Of a DNA stretch of 52,078 nucleotides, positions 42,226-52,077 are shown in pieces; the first letter of the stretch is position 1; every line of letters begins with the position of its first letter. Below the pieces are notes generated by a model. It made no database searches. It saw nothing but the letters and a program-made list of their open reading frames with translations, and was not told where the DNA came from. The DNA is taken from the NCBI GenBank assembly GCA_003150235.1, contig QAMW01000012.1, positions 1-52,078 on the forward strand, read 5' to 3'. The stretch comes from Bacteroidales bacterium (lineage in GTDB: Bacteria; Bacteroidota; Bacteroidia; Bacteroidales; Muribaculaceae). Made by a program: the position numbers and the translations under genes.

Positions 42226-42366
42226 GCCGGCAGTTGTCAGATTTCAGTCGTCAGCAGGCAAAGATACATAGTGACATAAAGTCAAAAGAAACAAGTTTTT
42301 GGAGTTTATACCCCGGGCGTTGAGCGCAGCGATACCGACGGCTATATAGGGATTATCCCCTGACGG
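42226..42366 (+). repeat. Long copy of the intergenic dyad repeat with heptads
   Basis: Heptads on the minus strand at 42232-42252, then a flank (42255-42300) resembling the one near 22460-22515, then the 55-bp dyad unit (42312-42366). The remaining bases of the 405-bp gap between GH31 and the YfhO gene hold the GH31 terminator and an ATCTCCG/GAGGCATCTCC-type short dyad near 42188-42210; no gene. Confidence 0.7.
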
Positions 42367-42434
42367 AGAAAGAGATGTTGCCGATGGGACGTAAATATCT
42401 TGGACCAGATAGGAGAGGGTAAACGGTTTTTTAC

Positions 42435-42442
42435 TACTTTTG
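42435..42442 (+). promoter_or_regulatory. -7 box of the yfhO-xerD operon
   Basis: TACTTTTG, 21 bp before the ATG at 42464. Confidence 0.55.
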
Positions 42443-42463
42443 TAGATTAAACGACAACTTACG

Positions 42464-45031
42464 ATGGACAACAATAACATATCTGACAGCAGGCTTACAA
42501 CCGGAGGACGCATCAAGGCGTTTCTGACAAGCCGCTCTTTTATCGGTTTCATGATTTCGCTGGTAGTGATGCTGGTGGTGTCGTGTGCATTTTTCTATCC
42601 CGATGTCTTTGAAGGCAACGAGCTTCGGCAGCACGACATGCAGCAAGGCACCGCGATAAGCCATGAGGTGAACCAATATGAAGAGGAATCAGGCGAACTG
42701 TCGAGATGGACCAACTCCCTTTTCTCCGGGATGCCCACATTCCAGATTAACCCCTCCTACCCTTCCGGAAAGCTTATCAGCTTTGTGGGCAACCTTTATC
42801 ATCTGTGGCTTCCATCACCCGTGAGCCTTCTTTTCATGATGATGACCGGCTTTTTCATCCTCTTGCTTGCCATGAAGGTGAAATGGTATCTCGCTCTACC
42901 CGGAGCTATAGCCTACGGATTTTCATCTTACTTCATAATCATCATCGGGGCGGGACATATATGGAAATTTATCACCCTCGCCTATATTCCCCCGACAATA
43001 GCGGGCATAGTACTCGCATACCGTGGCAAATATCTTGCCGGAGCGGCACTGGCTGCCGTATTCGCGATGCTTCAGATAGCGGGCAACCATATACAGATGT
43101 CATATTACTTCCTGATGGTTGTGATAGGATTTATGGTGGCTTACGGGGTGATTCTGTTCAGAAAGCACAATATGGCTAAGTGGTGGAAGGCTACAGGCGC
43201 ACTTGCCGCTGCCGCCATACTCGCCGTTGCCGCCAACGCACCCAACCTTTACAATACCTACATGTATTCCAAGGAGACAATGCGCGGTAAGCACAGCGAA
43301 CTCACCGGCAACAGTAACGGCGGCGGTGTCACCGAATCGGGCGGACTCAACAAGGATTACATCACCGCATGGAGCTACGGCAAGAGCGAGACTTTCACCC
43401 TCCTTATCCCCAACGTAAAGGGAGGCGCCACCATAAAACCGGAAAAGGGAAGTAACAAACTGATGTCGCTCGGTGACACCGATACCGCTTCGGAACTTGT
43501 GAAATCAGGCACCGTGTCAGGTGACATAGCCGCTTACCTGAACCAGTTCCCGCAATATTTCGGTGACCAGCCGATGACCAACGGACCGGTATATGTTGGC
43601 GCACTGCTTGTAGCTCTCTTCCTGCTCGGTTGTATCATCGTGAAAGGGCCTATAAAATGGATGCTCTTGATAGTCACACTGATATCCATCGCCCTGTCAT
43701 GGGGTCACAACATGATGTGGCTCACCGACATCATGATAGACCATTTCCCGATGTACAACAAGTTCCGCACGGTGGCAAGCATACTTGTCGTGGCGGAATT
43801 CACCATACCTCTTCTTGCGATACTCGCTCTTAAAGAACTGTTTGACAACCGCGACAAATGGCAGCAATACCGTACACCCATTGCCGTGTCATTCGGCATC
43901 TGTCTGCTCTTCTGCCTGCTCGGCATAGCTGCGCCGAGTGTTTTCGGTTCATATCTGAGCAACCAGGAGCATGACGCATACGTGGCATCAGGCATGGCTC
44001 AACAAGTGCCGCAGCTTTTCGCGGCAATAGAGAGCGTCAGGATGTCGATGGTTTCCGCCGACGCGTTGCGGAGTTTCATGATAGTAGGACTCGGTGGCAT
44101 ATTCCTGTGCTTGTTCATGACCCGCAAGATTGACAAAAAGACCTTCTGCGCCCTATTGACCCTTATCGTGATAGGCGACCTTTACACTGTCAACAAGCGT
44201 TATCTCGACACGGAAAGTTTCGTGCCGCGTCAGATTGCCGCCGGCGAGCCGTTCCCAATTACAAAGGCTGACCGCCAGATACTTGCCGACACGGCTATGA
44301 ACTACCGCGTGATGAACATCCCGCAGTTCAGTGAAGCAGCACCCTCTTACCGTCATAAGACAATAGGCGGTTACCACGCGGCAAAGCTCACCCGCTACCA
44401 GGACATGATTGACCGCCATCTTGGCAACTTCGCTACCGGAAATATCAGCGAGGCTGACATGAATGTGATTAACATGTTAAATGCCAAGTATATCGTGATG
44501 AGCGATGAAGAGGCTTACACCAACCCCGACGCACTTGGCAACGCATGGCTTGTAGACCGTATAATGTATGTCAACGGAGCCGATGCGGAGATGGGTGCGC
44601 TCGATAGCATAAACCCCGCTGTAACAGCAGTAAGCGACATGCAGTTCAAGCCGGTACTCGGAACAACCGTACCGCAGAAGATGCCGGGTGATACCATCTA
44701 TGAAACCTCCTACGCTCCCAATGAACTTCACTATGCGGTGAAGAGTGCCAAAGGCGGTGTCGCGGTATTCTCCGAAGTATATTTCCCATGGGGATGGAAA
44801 GCCTGGATTGACGGAGCCGAGACTGAAATAGCGCGTGTCGATTATCTGCTCCGCGCATTGAAGATACCCGCAGGAAGTCATGCCGTGAAGATGCGTTTTG
44901 ACCCGCAGTCGCTCCATACGACGGTAACAGTAGCCACGATAGCTATCATAATAATATATCTCGCCGTGATAGCCGCTGTGATACTCTATACCTTAAAATT
45001 ACCGGCAAAGCGTAGCAAAAATGATAAATGA
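42464..45031 (+). CDS. YfhO-family multispan membrane protein
   Basis: 855-residue inner membrane protein with about 12-13 transmembrane helices. Membrane glycosyltransferase-like (GT-C) layout: first helix about 25-45, then a large loop with FYPDVFEGNELRQHDMQQGTAISHEVNQY, which is characteristic of Bacteroidetes YfhO. A long periplasmic domain (about 560-810, FSEVYFPWGWKAWIDG) precedes the last helix. YfhO of Firmicutes is needed for glycosylation of lipoteichoic acid, but the Bacteroidetes function is not known. Its 3' end overlaps the next gene by 4 bp. Confidence 0.88.
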   Translation: MDNNNISDSRLTTGGRIKAFLTSRSFIGFMISLVVMLVVSCAFFYPDVFEGNELRQHDMQQGTAISHEVNQYEEESGELSRWTNSLFSGMPTFQINPSYPSGKLISFVGNLYHLWLPSPVSLLFMMMTGFFILLLAMKVKWYLALPGAIAYGFSSYFIIIIGAGHIWKFITLAYIPPTIAGIVLAYRGKYLAGAALAAVFAMLQIAGNHIQMSYYFLMVVIGFMVAYGVILFRKHNMAKWWKATGALAAAAILAVAANAPNLYNTYMYSKETMRGKHSELTGNSNGGGVTESGGLNKDYITAWSYGKSETFTLLIPNVKGGATIKPEKGSNKLMSLGDTDTASELVKSGTVSGDIAAYLNQFPQYFGDQPMTNGPVYVGALLVALFLLGCIIVKGPIKWMLLIVTLISIALSWGHNMMWLTDIMIDHFPMYNKFRTVASILVVAEFTIPLLAILALKELFDNRDKWQQYRTPIAVSFGICLLFCLLGIAAPSVFGSYLSNQEHDAYVASGMAQQVPQLFAAIESVRMSMVSADALRSFMIVGLGGIFLCLFMTRKIDKKTFCALLTLIVIGDLYTVNKRYLDTESFVPRQIAAGEPFPITKADRQILADTAMNYRVMNIPQFSEAAPSYRHKTIGGYHAAKLTRYQDMIDRHLGNFATGNISEADMNVINMLNAKYIVMSDEEAYTNPDALGNAWLVDRIMYVNGADAEMGALDSINPAVTAVSDMQFKPVLGTTVPQKMPGDTIYETSYAPNELHYAVKSAKGGVAVFSEVYFPWGWKAWIDGAETEIARVDYLLRALKIPAGSHAVKMRFDPQSLHTTVTVATIAIIIIYLAVIAAVILYTLKLPAKRSKNDK

Positions 45032-45630
45032 AGGCGTTAAGTCTATATATCACCTCGTTTAACCGTTACCGGCGCAGTCGCGGATTTGGCGTACACTCCC
45101 CCTTTGCCTACTATTTCATCAAAAGGGTGATAAAAGAGCAGTGGGGATATTACGCTTACGAAGATATAGACAAGGCGGCACGAAGAGAGAAAGTGTCACG
45201 CAGTGAGGCACGTCTGCTTTTCCGAGTGGCAAACTATTTCAATCTTCCCTCCATATTGGTGGCAACTGAAAATGAGGCAGCTGTAACGGCGTTGAAATCA
45301 GTGTCGTCCGATACACAGATTATCAGGACAAGCGACAACATTTCACATGATATGCAATATCTGGATAATCTTGAAGGAAGCATGCCTTTCATGTATCTTG
45401 ACACTTCCGCAGCTATCACTGACGATAAACTTATACACCTGATGAAAGAGATAATCACCCGTCAGGGCATAGTGGTGATAGGAGGCATGAAGCGATGCAA
45501 CCGCACACGCCGGCTGCTGAAGGAAGCGGAATCTGGTATGAAACGCGGCATGACATTTTCCAATGGCACTACTGCCGTGATAATCGGCGACAATAAATTG
45601 CCGCGACAGCGGTTTTCTCTCTGGTTCTGA
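45028..45630 (+). CDS. Degenerate class I methyltransferase-like protein
   Basis: 200 residues. The N-terminal RSRGFGVHSPFAYYFIKRVI is a motif of a Bacteroidetes protein group with an O-methyltransferase-like fold. The SAM-binding glycine loop is not evident at SILVATENEAAV, and the usual acidic metal ligands are absent near IVVIGGMKR, so catalysis is doubtful. It overlaps YfhO (4 bp) and XerD (1 bp, TGATG), a tightly coupled operon. Function unknown. Confidence 0.6.
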   Translation: MKALSLYITSFNRYRRSRGFGVHSPFAYYFIKRVIKEQWGYYAYEDIDKAARREKVSRSEARLLFRVANYFNLPSILVATENEAAVTALKSVSSDTQIIRTSDNISHDMQYLDNLEGSMPFMYLDTSAAITDDKLIHLMKEIITRQGIVVIGGMKRCNRTRRLLKEAESGMKRGMTFSNGTTAVIIGDNKLPRQRFSLWF

Positions 45631-46538
45631 TGAGAGCTATCAACGACATATCGGCGATACTTGACGATTACGAGGGTTACATGTTGCTCGAAAAAGGACT
45701 TTCCGACAACACAGTTGTGTCATATCGTGCCGATATTGACAAACTGTTACGCTTCCTCGCCGATAAAAAGATGATGCTTCGCGACACTGATGCCGCCACG
45801 TTGCATGAATTTCTCGCCACGCTGCATGACCTCGGTATAGCCCCGGCGTCGCAGGCACGGATAATTTCAGGATTAAAATCATTTTTCCGCTATCTCAAGA
45901 CCGAGGATTATATCACCGACAATCCTACCCTGTTGATTGACGCGCCCCATACGGGGCGCCATCTTCCCGAAGTACTCTCTGTGGAAGAAATAGACCGCAT
46001 GATAGCCTGCATCGACCTCTCGACTCCCGAAGGTCAGCGCAACCGCGCCATTATGGAGACACTTTACAGCTGCGGATTGCGTGTGAGCGAACTTGTGAAT
46101 CTCAGTCTTTCCAACCTGTTCCTTGAAGAGCAATATGTGATTGTACGCGGAAAAGGGAGTAAGGAAAGGATGGTACCCATATCCGACACGGCAATCGAAG
46201 AAATAAAACTGTATATGGAACAGCGCGCCCAAATGGACATAAAGCCGGGCGAGGAAAGCATACTATTTCTTAACCGCCGGGGCAGAAGGCTGACACGGGT
46301 CATGGTGTTTTACATAATCAAGCGTCTCTGCGAGCTTGCCGGAATACGCAAGGATATAAGCCCACACACACTGCGACATTCATTTGCCACTCATCTTTTG
46401 GAAGGAGGTGCCAACCTTCGCGCAATCCAGCAGATGCTCGGTCACGAATCAATAGCTACTACTGAAATATATCTGCATCTTGACCGATCCATGTTGCGAC
46501 AGGAAATATTGTTACACCATCCCCGCAATATTTTTTGA
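45630..46538 (+). CDS. xerD: Tyrosine recombinase XerD/XerC type
   Basis: 302-residue site-specific recombinase that resolves chromosome dimers at dif. N-terminal SAM-like core-binding domain (1-95). The catalytic residues are R151 (CGLRVSEL), K175 (GKGSKER), H246 and R249 (HTLRHSF), H272 (LGHES) and Y281 (TEIYLHLD), all intact. Length and housekeeping operon favour the Xer housekeeping role over a mobile-element integrase. Whether it is the C or D subunit is not certain. Confidence 0.9.
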   Translation: MRAINDISAILDDYEGYMLLEKGLSDNTVVSYRADIDKLLRFLADKKMMLRDTDAATLHEFLATLHDLGIAPASQARIISGLKSFFRYLKTEDYITDNPTLLIDAPHTGRHLPEVLSVEEIDRMIACIDLSTPEGQRNRAIMETLYSCGLRVSELVNLSLSNLFLEEQYVIVRGKGSKERMVPISDTAIEEIKLYMEQRAQMDIKPGEESILFLNRRGRRLTRVMVFYIIKRLCELAGIRKDISPHTLRHSFATHLLEGGANLRAIQQMLGHESIATTEIYLHLDRSMLRQEILLHHPRNIF

Positions 46539-46564
46539 TTTACATAAAGTTATTAGTATATTTA
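46534..46564 (+). promoter_or_regulatory. Promoter of mdh
   Basis: TTTG (46534-46537, overlapping the end of xerD), 19 bp, TATATTTA (46557-46564, 7 of 8 matches), ATG at 46624. Confidence 0.6.
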
Positions 46565-46623
46565 CGAAAACTTTAAAACGTCAGCAATTGTTATATACTA
46601 AAAACCAAAATTTATAAAACACC

Positions 46624-47622
46624 ATGGACTTTTTAACCACTGATAAACTTACAATCGTAGGTGCTGCCGGCATGATCGGCTCAAACATGGCACAGACAGC
46701 TTTAATGATGCGTCTTACACCTAACATCTGCCTTTACGACCCTTACGGGCCTGCTTTGGAAGGCGTTGCAGAAGAAATGTTTCACTGCGGATTTGAAGGA
46801 GTCAACCTCACTTATACCACTGATGTAAAAGAGGCTTTGACAGGTGCCAAATATGTCGTATCTTCAGGCGGTGCCGCCCGTAAGGCAGGCATGACCCGTG
46901 AAGACCTTCTTAAAGGCAACGCACTTATCGCTGAAGAGTTTGGTAAAAACATACGTCAATATTGTCCCGATGTAAAACACATCGTGGTAGTATTTAACCC
47001 GGCTGACATCACAGGTCTTATCGCCCTTATATATTCAGGAGTGAAACCTTCTTGCCTTACCACACTTGCCGCTCTTGACAGCACACGTCTGCAGTCGGAA
47101 CTTGCTAAATACTTCAAGATTCCTGACACTGAGATAAAGAATGCACGTACTTATGGCGGTCATGGCGAACAGATGGCGGTATTTGAATCAACCACCACTA
47201 TCAAAGGTAAACCGCTAAAGGAACTTATCGATGAAGGCATACTTCCCGAAGCCAACTGGGAAGCCATCAAGACCCGCGTGGTTCAAGGCGGCAAACACAT
47301 CATCGAGCTTCGTGGTAGATCTTCATTCCAAAGCCCGGCTTATCTCTCTATCGAGATGATTGCCGCAGCTATGGGCGGCAAACCGTTCCGCTGGCCTGCC
47401 GGCACATACGTAAACAACGACAAGTTCCACCATATCATGATGGCTATGGAGACCACTATTACAAAGGATGGTGTAAGCTACAAGCCTATCGAGGGTACGC
47501 CGGAAGAAAACAAGGAACTTGAAAAGAGCTACGAGCATCTCTGCAAGCTTCGTGACGAGGTTATCGAGATGGGTGTGCTTCCTCCTATCGCCGACTGGCA
47601 TAAGCTCAATCACAATCTTTAA
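46624..47622 (+). CDS. mdh: Malate dehydrogenase
   Basis: 332-residue NAD-dependent enzyme linking malate and oxaloacetate. Nucleotide-binding motif LTIVGAAGMIGSNMAQ and acidic D39 after strand 2 (ICLYDPYG) for NAD. The substrate loop with arginines is SSGGAARKAGMTREDLLKGN, followed by VVVFNPADITGLIAL and the catalytic histidine in TYGGHGEQMAVF. Bacteroidetes-type length. Single-gene transcript with its own promoter and terminator; central to fumarate-based fermentation in this group. Confidence 0.95.
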   Translation: MDFLTTDKLTIVGAAGMIGSNMAQTALMMRLTPNICLYDPYGPALEGVAEEMFHCGFEGVNLTYTTDVKEALTGAKYVVSSGGAARKAGMTREDLLKGNALIAEEFGKNIRQYCPDVKHIVVVFNPADITGLIALIYSGVKPSCLTTLAALDSTRLQSELAKYFKIPDTEIKNARTYGGHGEQMAVFESTTTIKGKPLKELIDEGILPEANWEAIKTRVVQGGKHIIELRGRSSFQSPAYLSIEMIAAAMGGKPFRWPAGTYVNNDKFHHIMMAMETTITKDGVSYKPIEGTPEENKELEKSYEHLCKLRDEVIEMGVLPPIADWHKLNHNL

Positions 47623-47645
47623 TTAATAAGATAAAAGATAGCACG

Positions 47646-47680
47646 AGAGGGCATGGTGGACTTCCACCATACCCTCTTTT
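47646..47680 (+). terminator. Terminator of mdh
   Basis: A 14-bp stem with one mismatch (47646-47659 with 47664-47677), 4-nt loop and T4 tract, 24 bp after the stop. Heptads on the minus strand (AGTTTTC, AGTTGTC, AGTTTTC) follow at 47681-47708. Confidence 0.9.
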
Positions 47681-47772
47681 AGTTTTCAGAAAGAAGTTGT
47701 CAGTTTTCATATTTTATCGGGAGACTTTAAGGTCTATAATGACTTTAAAGACAGCGATTAAATATCTTAAAC

Positions 47773-47804
47773 AAAAAGCGGTTGCGCCATTACAACGCAA
47801 CCGC
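47773..47804 (-). terminator. Terminator of the repeat surface protein
   Basis: A 9-bp GC-rich stem (47778-47786 with 47796-47804) with 9-nt loop, followed on the minus strand by TTTTTG; 28 bp after the stop at 47833. Confidence 0.88.
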
Positions 47805-47832
47805 AACTTTAACTATTAAAATTTTAAGCAAT

Positions 47833-50223
47833 TTATTCGATTATTCTTACCTTCTTGCCGTCAACGATATAGATATTTCCTACAGAAGGATGTTCTACGC
47901 GACGACCCTGGAGGTCATAAACCTTAATGTTCTTGTTGGCATCGATGATTGCAAGTGACAATCCTACAGTAGTAGACTTAGTAAGAGTAACCATGATGTT
48001 GGCTTCCATAGTTTCAGTAAAGTCTGCCTCAACTTCGGCATCCTTATATCCATCTTTGGTAACCTTTACAGTAATAACTGTACCAAGTACATCACCTACC
48101 TCCAGATTAGCACTACCATTTTCAGCAGTAGTAGCTTCAACTCCATTTGCAATTACAATCGCATCAGCTACGGGCTCATAATCCGCGTCAACAACTTTTA
48201 CACTAAGTGTACAGTCAGGATTCTTAAGTTCTGCAAATACCCATGCTTCCGAGCCTTCGGTAAAGTCAGCCTCGCCTTCCCAGAACATGTAATCCTTGTA
48301 AGCCGATACAGCCACTTTGGTTCCCATTACACCCTCAAGAGTGAATACTGCGGTTCCTGTCTCGTCAGTTTCCTTTTCTTCTCCCTTGACATTTACAATA
48401 GCTCCGGCTATAGGCTCGTAATCGGCATTTATAGCCTTCACGGTAAGTGTGCATGCCGGTTCTTTAAGCTCGGCGATAATCCAAGCTTCCTGACTTTCGG
48501 TAAAGTCAGCCTCGCCTTCCCAGAACATATAGTCCTTGTAAGCCGATACAGCCACTTTGGTTCCCATTACACCCTCAAGAGTGAATGCCACGGTTCCATT
48601 TTCAGGAGTGATTTCCTCAGTTCCATTGACATAGACAGTAGCTCCTTCAACCGGCTCACCTTCAGCATCGCATACACTCACTTTAAGTGTACATGCCGGT
48701 TCTTCAAGAACTATAGCGACGGCAGCCTCGGTCTTTCCGGTAAGATCAACCTGAGCTTCACCATATCCATAGCCCTTATAAGCTGACAGCTTGACAATGT
48801 TATCTTCAGCTATTTCGCCAAGAATAATTGTTGTAATACCTTTATCATTGGTAATGTAAGACTTATTCTGAGCATTTACAAACGCTTCTTCAACAGGTTC
48901 ATTATCCTTGTTGGTAATAGTAGCGGTAATTACATGAGCCGGATTGGTAACCATCACCATCGCCCAAGTCTGTTCACCTTCGGTGAAGTCAGCCTCGTAT
49001 TCACCACAAAGACCATCTTTCATGACAGCCACAGAGACCGTAGTACCGATTACACCCTCAAGAGTAATAACAGCACCACCATTCTCGTCGGTCTTACCCA
49101 TCAACTGACCATTGACATATATGTCACCCTCGGCAACAGCTACAGGTTCATCTTCAGAGCCGGCAAATGCTCTTACGGTCAATGTACAGTCGGGTTCTAC
49201 AAGCTCTGCATTCACATACGCCGTATTTCCTTCGGTAAAGTCAGCCTCACCTTCCCAGAACATGTAATCCTTCGAAACAGTCACATATACTTTTGTACCG
49301 ATTACACCGAAAAGTTCTACATCGGCATCACCGTTAGCATCGGTTACGCCCTCAGTTTCTCCGGCATAAACAACTGCACCATCAACAGGATTGCCCTCGG
49401 CATCAAGCGCATGTACTTTAAGTGTGCAGGGAAGCTCTACGGCGAAGCGTCCATTCTTGTTTCCATCATAATACCCATCGGCTTCTCCACCAAAGAAGCC
49501 AACAGCAAGCCCATTTTTAGGGAATGTAATTTTATTATCAACAAGTGTACCTGGTTCAAAATTCGCAAGAGCTATGTGCTCCGTACCAACAGAAATACCG
49601 ATAGGAGCATCAGTTATAACGACATTCTCAATATCAGAGGCATCTATGTCAAGATAGTGGCTATGACTTGAATGACATTCTATCATGCCTGCATATTTTT
49701 CAACAAGTTCATGAGTAGCGTAGGGATTTACAAGACGATAAAGACCTGATTTCGTCTTGCTTTCAAGCGCTTCAACCTTTATGGGCTTCAACTCGCCATC
49801 TTCACCATATATGGGACCGAAAGTATCGTCAGTGAACATTACATGACCTATAGAGTTCCATTCTTCAGGATTGTGAGCATAGAAATAGAAATATTTTCCT
49901 CCACCTGCAACACGTTCACCGGCAGCATTTAATCCGACAACAAAGACAGTACACCATCCCTGCTTATTAATTACAAAAGGATACCAATATCCTGAGTCCA
50001 GACCTGAAATTCCTTTTTCAGCTACAATATCAAGATTTGCATTACTTATTTCAAACTTATCGGAATATATACCATACTTATATTCAACTATATCATCACC
50101 ACCAACAAAAGCAAAACGTGCCTCATTATTATCCTTAGCACACAGATAATCCTGATACATTTCGAAGCTATAGTCAGATTCCTGAACACCTGGATCATAG
50201 GTAGCACCCGGAAGAACAATTAC
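47833..50223 (-). pseudogene. Surface repeat protein, 5' end cut off by IS1182
   Basis: The open frame encodes 775 residues from an ATG at 50160. Coding sequence clearly continues upstream (VIVLPGATYDPGVQ just before it) until the IS1182 tip near 50224, after which a TAG closes the frame. The signal peptide is therefore missing. N-terminal domain: a Bacteroidetes lipoprotein-type module (EEWNSIGHVMFTDD, KSGLYRLVNPYA). Then six tandem Ig-like, carboxypeptidase-regulatory-type repeats of about 80 residues, each beginning (D/A)CTL and ending EADFTE followed by an AELxxP-like strand. The C-terminal KVYDLQGRRVEHPSVGNIYIVDG resembles a sorting tail. The two copies at 48256-48348 and 48496-48588 are almost identical in DNA. 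Probably an adhesin-like surface protein, now inactive or mislocalised. Confidence 0.8.
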
Positions 50224-52077
50224 AGAGGCTGTCTAACAACCAATGTTAGGCAGTCTCTCTTTTATAAACAAAATAAGAAGATTCAGGCTGCATTTGCCCC
50301 TATTGATATAAACTTTGGGTAAAAGTTTAAATGAGGGTTCGGATAAAGCTGTTTCGCTGTTCTTGAAGGCAAAAACTTGTCAAAAAAAGAGGACTTTGCC
50401 CATGCCTGGGCAAGTTTCCTCAGATTATGGGAAAGCGCTTTCAGACCGAAGTCGATTTTCGCTCCGGTAAGCCCCTTTAGCCTGAGTCGTCTGAACCTGC
50501 CGCATTCCTTTATCTGGCCGAACACCGCCTCCGGTTCGATCGGGCGTTTGCTCCTGTGCTTCAGCCCTTGTTCGCTTGTAAGAAGTTCCCTTGCCCTGGA
50601 TTTATAGTCGTCAAGTGTATGGTTCACTTCTATCTGCCGGTCGCGTCTGGATTTATGACATTGCCCCCTTAACGGGCAACCTTCGCACCGGCTGGCTCTG
50701 TAAACGCTGACCGTCTGCTGGTAGCCGCTTGCGGTATGGCGCTTTTCCTGACGGATAAATTTCATTTTCTGTCCCATCGGGCAGACATAGAAGTCATCCT
50801 GGGGATTGTAGAAAAGGTTTGACACCCTGAAAGGATCGTTTCGGTAGCCGCGCCGCTGCTCGACATGGAACATGTTGTATTTGACATACGGGGTCATGCC
50901 GTTGCTGAACATGTACCCGTAGTTCTCCTCCGAGCCGTAACCGCTGTCGGCAACGATTTCCTCGCTTTGCATGCCGTATCGGGTCTTGAACGATTCCAGA
51001 TAGTCGATCATCGTGAGGGTATCGGTGGGACGCTGATAGATACCGAAGTTGGTTATGAACTGGTTCTCGGTGGACATCTGCACATTATAGCCGGGTTTAA
51101 GCTGGCCGTTGAGCATGGCGTCCTCTTTCATGCGCATGAACGTGGCGTCGGGGTCGGTCTTGGAGTATGAGTTGCGGGAACCCATGGTTTCGAGCTGCTC
51201 CTTATACCGGTTCATCCTTGGCACTGCATCCGTCTCTATCTGTCTTAGGGCCTTGCGTTCTTCCTTGCTCAGGTTATCCGCATCAACCTTTTCCCTGATG
51301 CGTCCGACCCTTTTGGCAACTTCTTCGGCCGTAAGTTCCTCAGACACGGGATTCTCCTGATTCTCAACAGCGTGACTCTGTTCTATCTGTCTGAGCAAAG
51401 CCTCGGTTTTAGCCTTGAGCCTGGCATCGTATTTCTCAACCGAACCACGCCACACGAACGTGTACTTGTTGGCAACCGATTCTATCTTGGTCCCGTCTAT
51501 ATACTGTACTTTCAACGACACAAAGCCTTCTTCATGGAGCAGCCTGACCACCTGGGTGAACACTGCGTCAAAGCCTTCCTTCAGCCGTTTGCCGCGATAA
51601 TAATTGATAGTGCGGAAGTCGGGACGCCTCATGCCTGCAAGCCACATGAAACAGACGTCCCTCCTGAGAAGGTCCTCGATGCGCCGCGAGGAGTATACAT
51701 TGCTCAGGTATGCGAAGACCAGCACCTTGAGCATCATCTTGGGATTAAAGGCACTGTTGCCCCCGCCCCGGTAGGTCGAGAGGATATCGCTGATGTCAAG
51801 ACGGTCTATGACCGCATCGACAACCCTCACCATGTGGTTTTCGGGCACGAGTTCATCCAGCGATGGCGGAAGAAGTAGATTTTGTTTCCTATTGTCAGAT
51901 TTTATCGCTAACTTTGCCATGTTATGTTTTGATTATTAGTGATTTATTCGCAACACAAATATACTGAAAATCTATGACATAACAAAGGCTTTCGCACTGA
52001 ATTTCAGCATGAAAGCCTTATTTTTTTACCTGTTTAGACTATAAAAAGAGACTGCCCAAACTTGTTAGACAGTCTCT
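50224..52077 (-). mobile_element. IS1182-family insertion sequence, apparently complete
   Basis: Ends are defined by imperfect inverted repeats: the left starts AGAGGCTGTCTAACAA (50224 on) and the right, read inward from 52077, starts AGAGACTGTCTAACAA. Inside each end is a second palindromic copy (CTGTCTAACA/TGTTAGGCAG on the left), then a shared GCAGTCTCT and TTTATA block. Total about 1.85 kb. Target duplication cannot be checked because the window ends here. Confidence 0.85.
50283..51920 (-). CDS. IS1182-family transposase
   Basis: 545-residue DDE transposase, full length. N-terminal domain LLLPPSLDELVPENHMVRVVD is the family signature. The acidic residues appear in VQYIDGTKIES, IVADSGYGSEENY and PEAVFGQIKECGRFRRLRLKG. 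A cysteine cluster (RASRCEGCPLRGQCHKS) between the second and third acids is usual for IS1182. A TATATTTG -7 box lies at 51963-51956, 36 bp before the ATG. No frameshift is seen, so it may be active. Confidence 0.95.
   Translation of the reverse strand: MAKLAIKSDNRKQNLLLPPSLDELVPENHMVRVVDAVIDRLDISDILSTYRGGGNSAFNPKMMLKVLVFAYLSNVYSSRRIEDLLRRDVCFMWLAGMRRPDFRTINYYRGKRLKEGFDAVFTQVVRLLHEEGFVSLKVQYIDGTKIESVANKYTFVWRGSVEKYDARLKAKTEALLRQIEQSHAVENQENPVSEELTAEEVAKRVGRIREKVDADNLSKEERKALRQIETDAVPRMNRYKEQLETMGSRNSYSKTDPDATFMRMKEDAMLNGQLKPGYNVQMSTENQFITNFGIYQRPTDTLTMIDYLESFKTRYGMQSEEIVADSGYGSEENYGYMFSNGMTPYVKYNMFHVEQRRGYRNDPFRVSNLFYNPQDDFYVCPMGQKMKFIRQEKRHTASGYQQTVSVYRASRCEGCPLRGQCHKSRRDRQIEVNHTLDDYKSRARELLTSEQGLKHRSKRPIEPEAVFGQIKECGRFRRLRLKGLTGAKIDFGLKALSHNLRKLAQAWAKSSFFDKFLPSRTAKQLYPNPHLNFYPKFISIGANAA

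Noticed and set aside
48934..49671. Plus-strand frame of 245 codons opposite the repeat surface protein
   Set aside because: It arises from the repetitive coding sequence on the minus strand and shows no domain or start signal.
51909..51916. Plus-strand TAACTTTG inside the IS1182 transposase start, a possible outward promoter
   Set aside because: It coincides with the first codons of the transposase, has no visible -33 box and the downstream host sequence is outside the window.
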